Assembly (NCBI GenBank): GCA_037443645.1
Contig: JBBINY010000004.1
Span: forward strand, 28,900 to 92,899
Length of the DNA: 64,000 bases
Direction: 5' to 3'
Source of the DNA: UBA2336 sp037443645
GTDB lineage: Bacteria; Bacteroidota; Bacteroidia; Cytophagales; Cyclobacteriaceae
Notes under the pieces: model-generated
The model's input: only the letters and a program-made list of their open reading frames with translations
The model's database searches: none
Told to the model about the DNA's origin: nothing
Shown here: positions 28,238 through 35,717 of the stretch, in pieces
How positions within the stretch are numbered: position 1 is the stretch's first letter
How the letters are laid out: each line of letters starts with the position of its first letter
Translations under genes and position numbers: made by a program

Positions 28238-28262
28238 GGGAAGCGGTTCAGAATCGCTTCCC
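28238..28262 (+). terminator. Terminator after the lysine-rich minigene
   Basis: GGGAAGCG (28238-28245) and CGCTTCCC (28255-28262) form a perfect eight-pair stem with a nine-base loop, followed by TTTCGTATTTT. It lies 28 bases after the minigene stop and 140 bases before the next ATG. Confidence 0.75.
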
Positions 28263-28402
28263 TTTCGTATTTTATATCATCACACTCATCTCTATACTCT
28301 TCATTCATACGGTTGCATAAATTTATCCGGTCAGTAAGTTGGCGAAAAGCCTGTATACCCTCTACTTTTGCAGCGATCTGTGATCTATAAACAACGGGAA
28401 CC

Positions 28403-28717
28403 ATGGCGAAAGCAGCAACTAAAAAAACACCAACCGGTAAAAGCAGCACACCCGCTGCCGTAAAATCAAAAACCCTTGCCATTGAAAAGGTGAGCGAACA
28501 GGTGCTAAGCAAATTACAGGCGCTGAACCTCGAGGCCGGCCTCCAGGCCGACATCCAGTGGTGCCTGGGCAGTTACCGGCACGACAAAAATCCGGTGGGC
28601 TTGTTTGAAATGGGACGTAAAGCCGTGCCTGTGCTGAAAGCCGCTGCCGAGAAAAACAAGAAGTCGGTTTCCGCTAAACTGATTGCCGACCTGGAAAAAG
28701 CATTGAAGTCCAAATAA
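28403..28717 (+). CDS. Small basic protein with histone-H1-like N-terminal tail
   Basis: 104 residues. Residues 1-30 are Lys/Ala/Thr/Pro-rich (MAKAATKKTPTGKSS, then AAVKSKT), like the tails of bacterial histone H1 homologues; the rest (residues 30-104) is predicted helical with LSKLQALNLEAGLQADI, DIQWCLGSYRHDKNP and AVPVLKAAAEKNK, and ends LEKALKSK. No signal peptide or named domain is evident. The tail composition suggests DNA or RNA binding; the compact helical body suggests a fixed fold. I do not recognise the family. Confidence 0.7.
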   Translation: MAKAATKKTPTGKSSTPAAVKSKTLAIEKVSEQVLSKLQALNLEAGLQADIQWCLGSYRHDKNPVGLFEMGRKAVPVLKAAAEKNKKSVSAKLIADLEKALKSK

Positions 28718-28735
28718 GAACCCGAAGCTGAATAG

Positions 28736-29224
28736 TTAAATCATGTGGGTAACATTGGCCAGTTGCCCTGCATATTTTTCGGTATCAACGCCAAACCGAT
28801 TCAGAAACTCAACCCCTTCATCCCCGGGTAATCCCTTGTGCTCGGCATACGACTTGAGGTAAATAACACGCGTTATACCCATGCTGTAAATTATCCGTGC
28901 ACATGCCAGGCAAGGCGACAGCGTGACGTATAGGGTTGATCCTTCAACGGAAGTCTTGTTCTTTACTGCATACAGAATAGCGTTTTGCTCGGCATGGATG
29001 GCCAGCGAACAACCGCCTTTCGAATCGCGGGGGCAACCCACCTCAGGCCACTCTTCATCGCAGTTGTGCGTGCCTGATGGCGGCCCGTTATAACCGATGG
29101 AAATAATGCGCGTATCTTTCGTGAGCACCGCCCCCACGTGCCGTTTAATGCAATGCGACCGCTTGGCCAGGTTAACGGCCAACTCCATGAAGATGTCATC
29201 AAATGCAGGGCGCTGCATGCTCAT
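28736..29224 (-). CDS. Deoxycytidylate deaminase-like protein (dCMP/ComEB type)
   Basis: 162 residues from the ATG at 29224; a second ATG two codons later is possible. Motifs of zinc-dependent cytidine/deoxycytidylate deaminases are intact: GAVLTKDTRIISIGYNGPPSG, CSLAIHAEQNAIL with the zinc His and catalytic Glu, and TLSPCLACARIIY with the two zinc Cys. dCMP deaminase makes dUMP, the substrate of the thymidylate synthase encoded at 7251-8045. It is divergent from the DUF2911 gene with 41 bases between start codons. Confidence 0.92.
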   Translation of the reverse strand: MSMQRPAFDDIFMELAVNLAKRSHCIKRHVGAVLTKDTRIISIGYNGPPSGTHNCDEEWPEVGCPRDSKGGCSLAIHAEQNAILYAVKNKTSVEGSTLYVTLSPCLACARIIYSMGITRVIYLKSYAEHKGLPGDEGVEFLNRFGVDTEKYAGQLANVTHMI

Positions 29225-29265
29225 TACGAATAATCCCTCCGAACCGGTTATCTTCGCCCAAGATA

Positions 29266-29820
29266 ATGACGAACATGACACAGGCAAAACGCCTCCTGCT
29301 GCTCCTTCTGCTTCTGCATGTTTCCTTGGCAGCATTTACACAGGAAGCCGTGAAACCGCGCACCAGTCCCCTGGCCCTGATTACCATGCGCTACAAAGAC
29401 ACGTACGTGCGCATTACCTATTCACAGCCACACAAGCGGGGCAGGGAAATTTTTGGCAACCTGGTGCCCTATGGTGAGGTGTGGCGCACCGGGGCCAATG
29501 AGGCAACCGAACTCACCACCACGCGCGATCTGATCGTGGGCGGAACCCTGCTCCCTACAGGTAATTACACGCTCTTTACCATTCCGGAGAAGGATACATG
29601 GACCATTATTTTTAATAAGGATGTAGGCCTGTGGGGATCCTATAACTACAACCCTAAAATGGATGCCCTGCGTTTGGTTGTGCCCGTTCAGCAAAATGAA
29701 CAGGCTTACGAAGCGTTTACCATCCAGTTCGACCAGCGCAACAATGTGGCCGACCTTTTGCTGATGTGGGATACGGTGAAGATCCTTATCCCCATTCAAT
29801 GTATTGAACCGAAACCATGA
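29266..29820 (+). CDS. DUF2911-domain secreted protein
   Basis: 184 residues from the ATG at 29266; another ATG three codons on is equally possible. A signal peptide (KRLLLLLLLLHVSLAAFTQ) precedes a DUF2911 domain: YKDTYVRITYSQPHKRGREIFG, LVPYGEVWRTGANEATELTT and FTIPEKDTWTIIFNKD, then WGSYNYNP. The family is abundant in Bacteroidota, exported, and of unknown function. It overlaps the next gene by four bases (ATGA), so the two are coupled. Confidence 0.9.
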   Translation: MTNMTQAKRLLLLLLLLHVSLAAFTQEAVKPRTSPLALITMRYKDTYVRITYSQPHKRGREIFGNLVPYGEVWRTGANEATELTTTRDLIVGGTLLPTGNYTLFTIPEKDTWTIIFNKDVGLWGSYNYNPKMDALRLVVPVQQNEQAYEAFTIQFDQRNNVADLLLMWDTVKILIPIQCIEPKP

Positions 29821-30335
29821 AAACCTCCTGCCTGCAACTAACCTTTGCATTGTTTATAAACGTTGCCACGTTTGCCCAACCCGACCTTACCGAACTGGAC
29901 AGGCGCAACGGGTTTAAGGACATCAAGATGACCTACCCGATTGATTCGGTTAGGGGGGCAAAATTCAAAAAAGACATTACCGAAAAAGGCAATCACCCGG
30001 CTAAAGTATTTGAAGTAACCGACCCGTCCTACCTGACTATTGGCGAGGTGAAGGTAAACCGCATGGAGGTGAAGACGTACAAGAATCACATTTATGAAAT
30101 CCTGGTGATTACCGAAAAAGATACCCGCCTGATGAAAGGCCTTGAAAGTGCGCTGGGCAAGCCCGTGTATGATGTGCGCAATGATAACTACAAATGGACC
30201 GGCAAAAACCTGAGCCTGACCTTCAGGGCCGTCTCAAAAAACGAACTGGAACTGCTCTACACTTCCTACCTCATCCATAAAATGATGAAGGAGGATAAAA
30301 AGAAAAAGATTGACGATATCGCGGATGATTTTTAA
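29817..30335 (+). CDS. Small secreted protein of unknown function
   Basis: 172 residues with a signal peptide (TCLQLTFALFINVATFAQ). The mature part is charged, with an extended strand-rich segment (VKVNRMEVKTYKNHIYEILVITEKDTRLM) and a Lys-rich C-terminus (MMKEDKKKKIDDIADDF). I recognise no domain. It is translated from an ATG inside the DUF2911 stop region, so it probably works with that protein or simply shares its transcript. Confidence 0.7.
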   Translation: MKTSCLQLTFALFINVATFAQPDLTELDRRNGFKDIKMTYPIDSVRGAKFKKDITEKGNHPAKVFEVTDPSYLTIGEVKVNRMEVKTYKNHIYEILVITEKDTRLMKGLESALGKPVYDVRNDNYKWTGKNLSLTFRAVSKNELELLYTSYLIHKMMKEDKKKKIDDIADDF

Positions 30336-30356
30336 TGAGGCTTTGCCTGACTCAAT

Positions 30357-32216
30357 TTACCGTTTACCAAATATTCTCTGAACATATACCTTATCACCTT
30401 GCCTCGCCTTCAAAATGTATAACCCTTCTTTTAAATGGCCAACGTAAAGTTTGGCTTTCAGCGTTCCTGAAACGTGGGTCAATACCTCCCTGCCTAATTC
30501 ATCGTAAAGGGTGATGTAAGCCAGTTCACCAACCGGGGCCTTGCTGTTCTGTACAGGCAACCCCTCCAACCCCGGTGTACCGATTGTTTCTGATAAATCA
30601 TTTTCTGTGCGCACATCCAGTTCATCAGTTACCGGATTTGGTGTAGTAATCAGGATAATACCTCCTCCACCGCCTGAGCCAACTACTACGGTGAGCGCCC
30701 GTGCACCACCCGAACCGCAGATGTTCTCAGCAGCCACATATGGCGTGTAGGTGCCATTAGCCGATGCTGTTTGAATGATGGCCCGGTTGCCATAATTGGC
30801 AAACAGGCTGAAACCCGAAGGAACATACCAGGTGTATTGAGTTGCCCCGGGAACCTCTACCCGCTGGTAAATAGTGGGGTTAGTGCTAATCAGTTTTACA
30901 ATATCAAAGTAGTAATAGGCGCCTGAGTTTAAGGTTACAGGGTTTTGACCGTATGCCCCGAATACATAAAGGTTCTCACTGGTCAACAACGGCTGGCCCA
31001 CCCATACTGTTTTGGTAGCGGGATCGGCCGGGCAGTTAAATGTTGCCGTTACCGTTACACTGCCTCTCCTGCTTTGTAGCCGCGTGGCCACACCCGTGCT
31101 CGGAACAATGGTTAAAATAGTGGTATTGCTGCTTGACCACGTGGGTATGGCAAATGGCGCATTCATAATGCTGAAAGTGCCGCTGGTACAAATAAAATTA
31201 GGGCCAAGCACCTGGGGCGGAATATAAGCAGGATTTATGGCACCGCTCGTTCTGGAACTGCCGCACGCAAAATTTACGGTTGCCTTTATGTCACCTTCAA
31301 TGGCTCTGGTGCCATTGGGCTTGAGTGTTATCGTATTGGCATTCTGGCTGTCTACCGTCCAGCCGGAAGGAAACGACCATGAATAGTTGCTGACACAACC
31401 CAACGAAGGGCTTAGTGTTGCTGTAAACGTAACCGGGGTGGTATCGCACGCGGTAACCCCGGTAAAGCCCGGAGGGGACCCCGCTACTACCACGGGGTTA
31501 ATGCCGTTAAGAGAAATGCTTGTAGGTTTAGAAAGGCCTGCGGCACCACAACGGTCGGAAATCAGACCCTTTATCGCAACATTACCCGGCAGCGCACAAT
31601 TTGTTGGAAATATTCGTAATACGTTTAATGTGGTATTTATCTGCCCCGTGGCACCTGTTTCAGTTCTCCAACCAACCGGCAAATCCCAAACATAGCGAAC
31701 TTCTTGTAAAGGAGGTTGGCCTGCTCCACCAGTGCCAATGACGAACATCCGTGGTATAAACAAATCCACAAAAGTTGTAGTGCAGAAATCAATGTCTACT
31801 GAATTTGTAAAAGAACCCCATCCTTGGTTGTTTACTGAAAGAATCAACTCCTCTTTGGTTGAGCCTCCTCCTTCATTCGGGTTGCCATTTGGGCATCCGT
31901 GAAAGCGGACGGTAATTTTGCTTATTGCACCAGGAATATCAAACCAGTTAACCGTAACCTCTTGCTGATCACTTGGACCGTTAACAATTCCATTAGTTAC
32001 CAACCATTCTATGCGACAAGTGCTGAAATTACTTGGCAAACTCACCCGATAGACCGTGGAGGTGTTAGGACAAACTGTGTTAGGAATGGTTGACCCTGTT
32101 TGCTTAGTAATTGTTTGGCCAAAAAGGGTAAACGAATTGAACAACAGTATTAAAGAAAGGTATGAAAGAAATGTTCTTTCACGAAGACAGGGTAGTGAAG
32201 AAATAAAGATTTTCAT
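30357..32216 (-). CDS. T9SS type A cargo with PKD-like domains
   Basis: 619 residues. A signal peptide ending LFNSFTLFGQ leads to repeated immunoglobulin/PKD-like modules, marked by FPTNCALPGN, GVTACDTTPVTF and SGWTVDSQNANTITL, with paired cysteines. The C-terminal 80 residues, TTPNPVTDELDV then YITLYDELGREV and KEGLYILKARQG, form a type A T9SS sorting domain, so it is a cell-surface protein. An internal 577-base piece, 31074-31650, recurs at 32982-33558. The N-terminal third (before the duplicated piece) is more AT-rich than neighbouring genes. Confidence 0.85.
   Translation of the reverse strand: MKIFISSLPCLRERTFLSYLSLILLFNSFTLFGQTITKQTGSTIPNTVCPNTSTVYRVSLPSNFSTCRIEWLVTNGIVNGPSDQQEVTVNWFDIPGAISKITVRFHGCPNGNPNEGGGSTKEELILSVNNQGWGSFTNSVDIDFCTTTFVDLFIPRMFVIGTGGAGQPPLQEVRYVWDLPVGWRTETGATGQINTTLNVLRIFPTNCALPGNVAIKGLISDRCGAAGLSKPTSISLNGINPVVVAGSPPGFTGVTACDTTPVTFTATLSPSLGCVSNYSWSFPSGWTVDSQNANTITLKPNGTRAIEGDIKATVNFACGSSRTSGAINPAYIPPQVLGPNFICTSGTFSIMNAPFAIPTWSSSNTTILTIVPSTGVATRLQSRRGSVTVTATFNCPADPATKTVWVGQPLLTSENLYVFGAYGQNPVTLNSGAYYYFDIVKLISTNPTIYQRVEVPGATQYTWYVPSGFSLFANYGNRAIIQTASANGTYTPYVAAENICGSGGARALTVVVGSGGGGGIILITTPNPVTDELDVRTENDLSETIGTPGLEGLPVQNSKAPVGELAYITLYDELGREVLTHVSGTLKAKLYVGHLKEGLYILKARQGDKVYVQRIFGKR
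31074..31650 (-). repeat. 577-base direct repeat, copy inside the T9SS cargo gene
   Basis: This stretch recurs at 32982-33558 in the same orientation with a constant offset of 1908 bases. By reading, both copies encode the same residues (GQINTTLNV to STGVATRLQ, about residues 189-381 of the cargo protein), and every segment I compared base by base is identical, so there are no net insertions or deletions. Such identity implies a very recent duplication, gene conversion or an assembly artefact. Confidence 0.9.
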
Positions 32217-32240
32217 ATAAATATTGTTTTGATATTAAAA

Positions 32241-32945
32241 CTAATTTCTCTGATACTTCACTACAAGTGTAAATTCGATTGAACTCCTTGACAGGCGATA
32301 CCCGTTCACATTAATCATGTCAGTAAATCCGTAACGGATACCTCCTTGAAAGCCGATAAAGAAGTGATCGAAAAGCTTAAGAGGATAACCTAATCCAGTG
32401 AGTCCACTGATTTCGTAACTCTTGAACCCACTGATTGTATTAATACGGGCATTCCCAACCCATTCATAAGATTTACTTAAATCACCATATACTGTACCTA
32501 TATAAGCATATAACCCACTTTGTTTACCAAGATAAAAGATGGGTAAAATCTGCAGGCACAAATACTGGTTGACCTGCTCATTGGGAGAATAGTGATATAT
32601 GGTACCATCAGGGTTATAAGTTTTATAACCCTTTATATATTTGAGATTGTTAAATCCCATGCCCAACAGAAGATCAAACCTCGAACTAAATTTGTGTACC
32701 AAATTAATACCTAAGTACATATTGTACTTCTCATCAATTACGTACTCGGTTTGCCCCAAACTTGACTCTTTGATGAAATGACTCCAACCATGGTCATCAA
32801 TAAATAATATGCCTGTACTAATCACCATTTCAATACCACTGATAACCCGCTTATTTTTTCGCAATTCCGGAATTGCAACGTTATGCTGTGCTAAAATGAA
32901 TACGGGTAATACCACTATAAACGTTATGACAAAGGCCTTTTTCAT
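32241..32945 (-). CDS. Outer membrane beta-barrel-type protein, unknown function
   Basis: 234 residues with a signal peptide (KKAFVITFIVVLPVFILAQ). The mature part has alternating strands ending in aromatic residues, such as YNMYLGINLVHKF, FDLLLGMGFNNL and FFIGFQGGIRYGF, and a final EFTLVVKYQRN strand, as in small outer membrane barrels. No family can be named. Its base composition is visibly AT-richer than flanking genes. It lies 24 bases upstream of the T9SS cargo gene on the same strand and between the two 577-base repeat copies, so recombination between them would delete it. Confidence 0.65.
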   Translation of the reverse strand: MKKAFVITFIVVLPVFILAQHNVAIPELRKNKRVISGIEMVISTGILFIDDHGWSHFIKESSLGQTEYVIDEKYNMYLGINLVHKFSSRFDLLLGMGFNNLKYIKGYKTYNPDGTIYHYSPNEQVNQYLCLQILPIFYLGKQSGLYAYIGTVYGDLSKSYEWVGNARINTISGFKSYEISGLTGLGYPLKLFDHFFIGFQGGIRYGFTDMINVNGYRLSRSSIEFTLVVKYQRN

Positions 32946-32981
32946 TTTTAATCGGTAATGTAAAACTTACAATTTCTGCAC

Positions 32982-33558
32982 TTGTAGCCGCGTGGCCACA
33001 CCCGTGCTCGGAACAATGGTTAAAATAGTGGTATTGCTGCTTGACCACGTGGGTATGGCAAATGGCGCATTCATAATGCTGAAAGTGCCGCTGGTACAAA
33101 TAAAATTAGGGCCAAGCACCTGGGGCGGAATATAAGCAGGATTTATGGCACCGCTCGTTCTGGAACTGCCGCACGCAAAATTTACGGTTGCCTTTATGTC
33201 ACCTTCAATGGCTCTGGTGCCATTGGGCTTGAGTGTTATCGTATTGGCATTCTGGCTGTCTACCGTCCAGCCGGAAGGAAACGACCATGAATAGTTGCTG
33301 ACACAACCCAACGAAGGGCTTAGTGTTGCTGTAAACGTAACCGGGGTGGTATCGCACGCGGTAACCCCGGTAAAGCCCGGAGGGGACCCCGCTACTACCA
33401 CGGGGTTAATGCCGTTAAGAGAAATGCTTGTAGGTTTAGAAAGGCCTGCGGCACCACAACGGTCGGAAATCAGACCCTTTATCGCAACATTACCCGGCAG
33501 CGCACAATTTGTTGGAAATATTCGTAATACGTTTAATGTGGTATTTATCTGCCCCGTG
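32982..33558 (-). pseudogene. Internal fragment of the T9SS cargo gene, second 577-base copy
   Basis: Identical to 31074-31650 by reading. It has neither a signal peptide nor a sorting domain: both ends fall inside the parent gene. A frame of about 205 codons can be drawn across it (33584-32967) but needs a TTG start in unrelated sequence containing a (GA)8 tract and ends in VQKL, so I treat it as a gene fragment rather than a gene. It sits between the beta-barrel gene and lgt. Confidence 0.8.
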
Positions 33559-33573
33559 AGAGAGAGAGAGAGA
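33558..33573. repeat. (GA)8 dinucleotide tract at the fragment border
   Basis: Eight GA units mark the exact end of the duplicated block at 33558. No such tract exists at the matching place in the parent gene (31650), so it belongs to the joint and not to the copied DNA. Confidence 0.9.
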
Positions 33574-33614
33574 ATTTTTTGCAATTTCCGGTAAAAACCT
33601 TACATGCCCTGTGC

Positions 33615-34388
33615 CTACCGGATCAGCCGGTTTGTTACGCGCCATTTCCGATATACCCAAAGGGTGGCACTTAGAATAATGAGGGCTATGAATTGCGAAT
33701 TCGAAAGATAACCGTCAATGATGAACCCCCTGGTTGCATCGCCTCTGAAATACTCCAGCAGGAAGCGCCCCCCTGCATACAGTGCCAGGTACAGCAAAAA
33801 CAACTGGCCGTAAAATGTGCGGTGCCTGCGCACATACAGCAATACCATGATCACCACCAGAATGTAACCGGCTTCCATAAGCTGGGTTGGATACAGGGGC
33901 GTGTTCAGCGGCCGGGCCTGGCAGGCCGGGTTGGTAAACGTAACACCAAAGAAAGCGGTAGTCGGTTTACCGTAGCAACATCCTGCCATAAAGCACCCCA
34001 CCCTGCCGAACATGTGCACCAGGCACGTTACAACGGCCATGATGTCGAGCATGGGGTAAACCGGCAGGTTGTTCTTCCGGAAATACCACAGCATGGTGGG
34101 CACGGCAAACAGAAACGACCCATAAAACACAAACCCGCTGCCGGTAAACAGTTGTTTTACGTTGTGTGCATAGCGTGAAGGGTCTTCAAAAAACAAAAAC
34201 ACTTTACCACCTACGAACGCTGCTGTAAATAGCAGAAGAAAAAGATTATTGACCTGATCAAACGTAAGGTTTACCTCGCGCCTACCTTGTACAACCAGAT
34301 AAGCTATGCCGCAAACCACACCCACGGCAATCATAAACCCGTAGGTATAGATTCTGAAACTTCCGAAATCAAACAATACAGGGTGCAT
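33615..34388 (-). CDS. lgt: Prolipoprotein diacylglyceryl transferase
   Basis: 257 residues with about seven membrane helices. Lgt attaches diacylglycerol to the lipobox Cys of prolipoproteins, and this genome encodes many. Landmarks are YGFMIAVGVVCGIAYLV, the HMFGRVGCFMAGCCYG signature loop (arginine of the catalytic centre, with the Cys-rich form common in Bacteroidota) and a C-terminal GGRFLLEYFRGDA with the conserved arginine. It lies 35 bases downstream of the sorbosone-type dehydrogenase gene, possibly in one transcript. Confidence 0.94.
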   Translation of the reverse strand: MHPVLFDFGSFRIYTYGFMIAVGVVCGIAYLVVQGRREVNLTFDQVNNLFLLLFTAAFVGGKVFLFFEDPSRYAHNVKQLFTGSGFVFYGSFLFAVPTMLWYFRKNNLPVYPMLDIMAVVTCLVHMFGRVGCFMAGCCYGKPTTAFFGVTFTNPACQARPLNTPLYPTQLMEAGYILVVIMVLLYVRRHRTFYGQLFLLYLALYAGGRFLLEYFRGDATRGFIIDGYLSNSQFIALIILSATLWVYRKWRVTNRLIR

Positions 34389-34423
34389 CGCAATCCGTTA
34401 AGAAGTTCAGATGCTGAAACCGT

Positions 34424-35605
34424 TTAAGGTGCGTAGGTAATGCGATAAATAACATTGGCATGGTCATCTGAAACAAGTAACGAGCCGTCATTCAACACCA
34501 GTACATCCACCGGCCGGCCCCACACTTTTTGTGTGGCATCGTCCATCCACCCGCTGGCAAAGGTCTCGTAGCTCACCGCCTTCGAATTATTTTCCACGCG
34601 CACCAGGCTCACGCGGTAACCGATTTTTTTCGAACGGTTCCACGAGCCGTGCTCGGCAATAAACAATTGGTTTTTGTACTGACCCGGAAACATGTTGCCG
34701 GTATAAAATTTCAATCCAAGCGGGGCAACGTGCGGCCCCAGGTTTTGGGCCGGAGCAACAAAGGCACTGCAGGGCTTTTTATTGCCGAACTCAGGGTCTT
34801 TAATGGTACCCCCGTGGCAATACGGGTAACCGAAGTTCATCCCGGCACGCGGTGCGTAGTTCAGTTCGCACGGGGGCAGGTCATCGCCCATCATGTCGCG
34901 GCCGTTGTCGGTAAACCACATCGCTTTGGTTTCCGGGTGCCAGGTAAATCCCACCGTGTTGCGCACACCGCTCGCAAAAATTTCGCGTCCGCTGCCATCA
35001 GGGTTGATGCGTGTGATCGAAGCAAAAATTTCGTCCGACTCACAAATGTTGCAGGGGGCGCCCACCGGCACGTATAATTTTCCATCGGGCCCGAAGGCAA
35101 TGTACTTCCAGCCATGGTGGGTTTTGGTGGGGTAGGTATCGTTTACAACTACCGGTTGGGGCGGGCTTGCCAGTTTTGATTCAATGCCCGGGTATTTAAG
35201 GATCCTGCTTACCTCGGCCACATACAGGTCACCGTCTTTAAAGGCAACGCCATTGGGCATGTTCAAGCCGGAAGCAATCACCCATTTTTTATCGGCCTTG
35301 TAATCGCCATCGGTATCTTTAACCGCATACACCTTGTCGCCATTGCGGTTGCCCACAAACAACGTCCCGGAAGGGCTCACCACCATCGAGCGGGCGTTAT
35401 CCACTTCGGCATACACAGAAATTTTAAATCCCTTCGGCATCACAATCTTATCAAGCGGCAGGTCTTTGGAAGCCTCAGTTAATGCAGGAATGCTGCCATC
35501 GGCTGTAATAACCGGGGCCGGGCTATCCTCTTTAGGTTTGTTGTTGCAGTGCAACAGCACCACCAGGAACAATCCCAAGGGCAATACAGATTTAATTACA
35601 GGCAT
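34424..35605 (-). CDS. PQQ-type sugar (sorbosone) dehydrogenase-like lipoprotein
   Basis: 393 residues. A lipoprotein signal ends VVLLHC, giving a lipid-anchored envelope protein. The remainder is a six-bladed beta-propeller of the glucose/sorbosone dehydrogenase group: FKISVYAEVDNARSMVVSP, NGDKVYAVKDTDGDY, GLNMPNGVAFKDGDLYV, HHGWKYIAFGPDGKLYVPVG, FASGVRNTVGFTWHP and FIAEHGSWNRS. Similar proteins bind PQQ, but the pyrroloquinoline ligand residues cannot be confirmed by eye. It is transcribed alone or with lgt and is divergent from the ABC-F gene. Confidence 0.85.
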   Translation of the reverse strand: MPVIKSVLPLGLFLVVLLHCNNKPKEDSPAPVITADGSIPALTEASKDLPLDKIVMPKGFKISVYAEVDNARSMVVSPSGTLFVGNRNGDKVYAVKDTDGDYKADKKWVIASGLNMPNGVAFKDGDLYVAEVSRILKYPGIESKLASPPQPVVVNDTYPTKTHHGWKYIAFGPDGKLYVPVGAPCNICESDEIFASITRINPDGSGREIFASGVRNTVGFTWHPETKAMWFTDNGRDMMGDDLPPCELNYAPRAGMNFGYPYCHGGTIKDPEFGNKKPCSAFVAPAQNLGPHVAPLGLKFYTGNMFPGQYKNQLFIAEHGSWNRSKKIGYRVSLVRVENNSKAVSYETFASGWMDDATQKVWGRPVDVLVLNDGSLLVSDDHANVIYRITYAP

Positions 35606-35704
35606 AGGATGTATTATTTACTGAACAAGGTAATGCAATTCTTATCGAGTAGAAACCCGAATCTTACCAACGGAATATGTTACCGGTTATTCCCTTCGGA
35701 ATTT

Positions 35705-35712
35705 TATCTTTG
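35705..35712 (+). promoter_or_regulatory. -7 box of the ABC-F gene, possible leaderless start
   Basis: TATCTTTG at 35705-35712 matches TAnnTTTG exactly, and the ATG follows five bases later at 35718. Transcription from this box would begin at or within a few bases of the ATG, suggesting a leaderless message. A clear TTTG 18-20 bases upstream is not seen, so the promoter is incomplete. Confidence 0.4.
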
Positions 35713-35717
35713 CGGCC

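Noticed and set aside
29225..29335. A longer deaminase with 37 extra N-terminal residues
   Set aside because: The extension runs into the divergent DUF2911 gene and lacks similarity to deaminase N-termini.
32967..33584. A 205-codon frame over the duplicated fragment as a real gene
   Set aside because: It needs a TTG start in unrelated sequence, has no signal peptide or sorting domain, and its body is an exact internal copy of another gene.
34529..35077. A long plus-strand frame opposite the sorbosone-type dehydrogenase
   Set aside because: It lies wholly inside a well-supported gene on the other strand and looks like an antisense shadow; similar frames occur opposite dprA, cas6 and smc.
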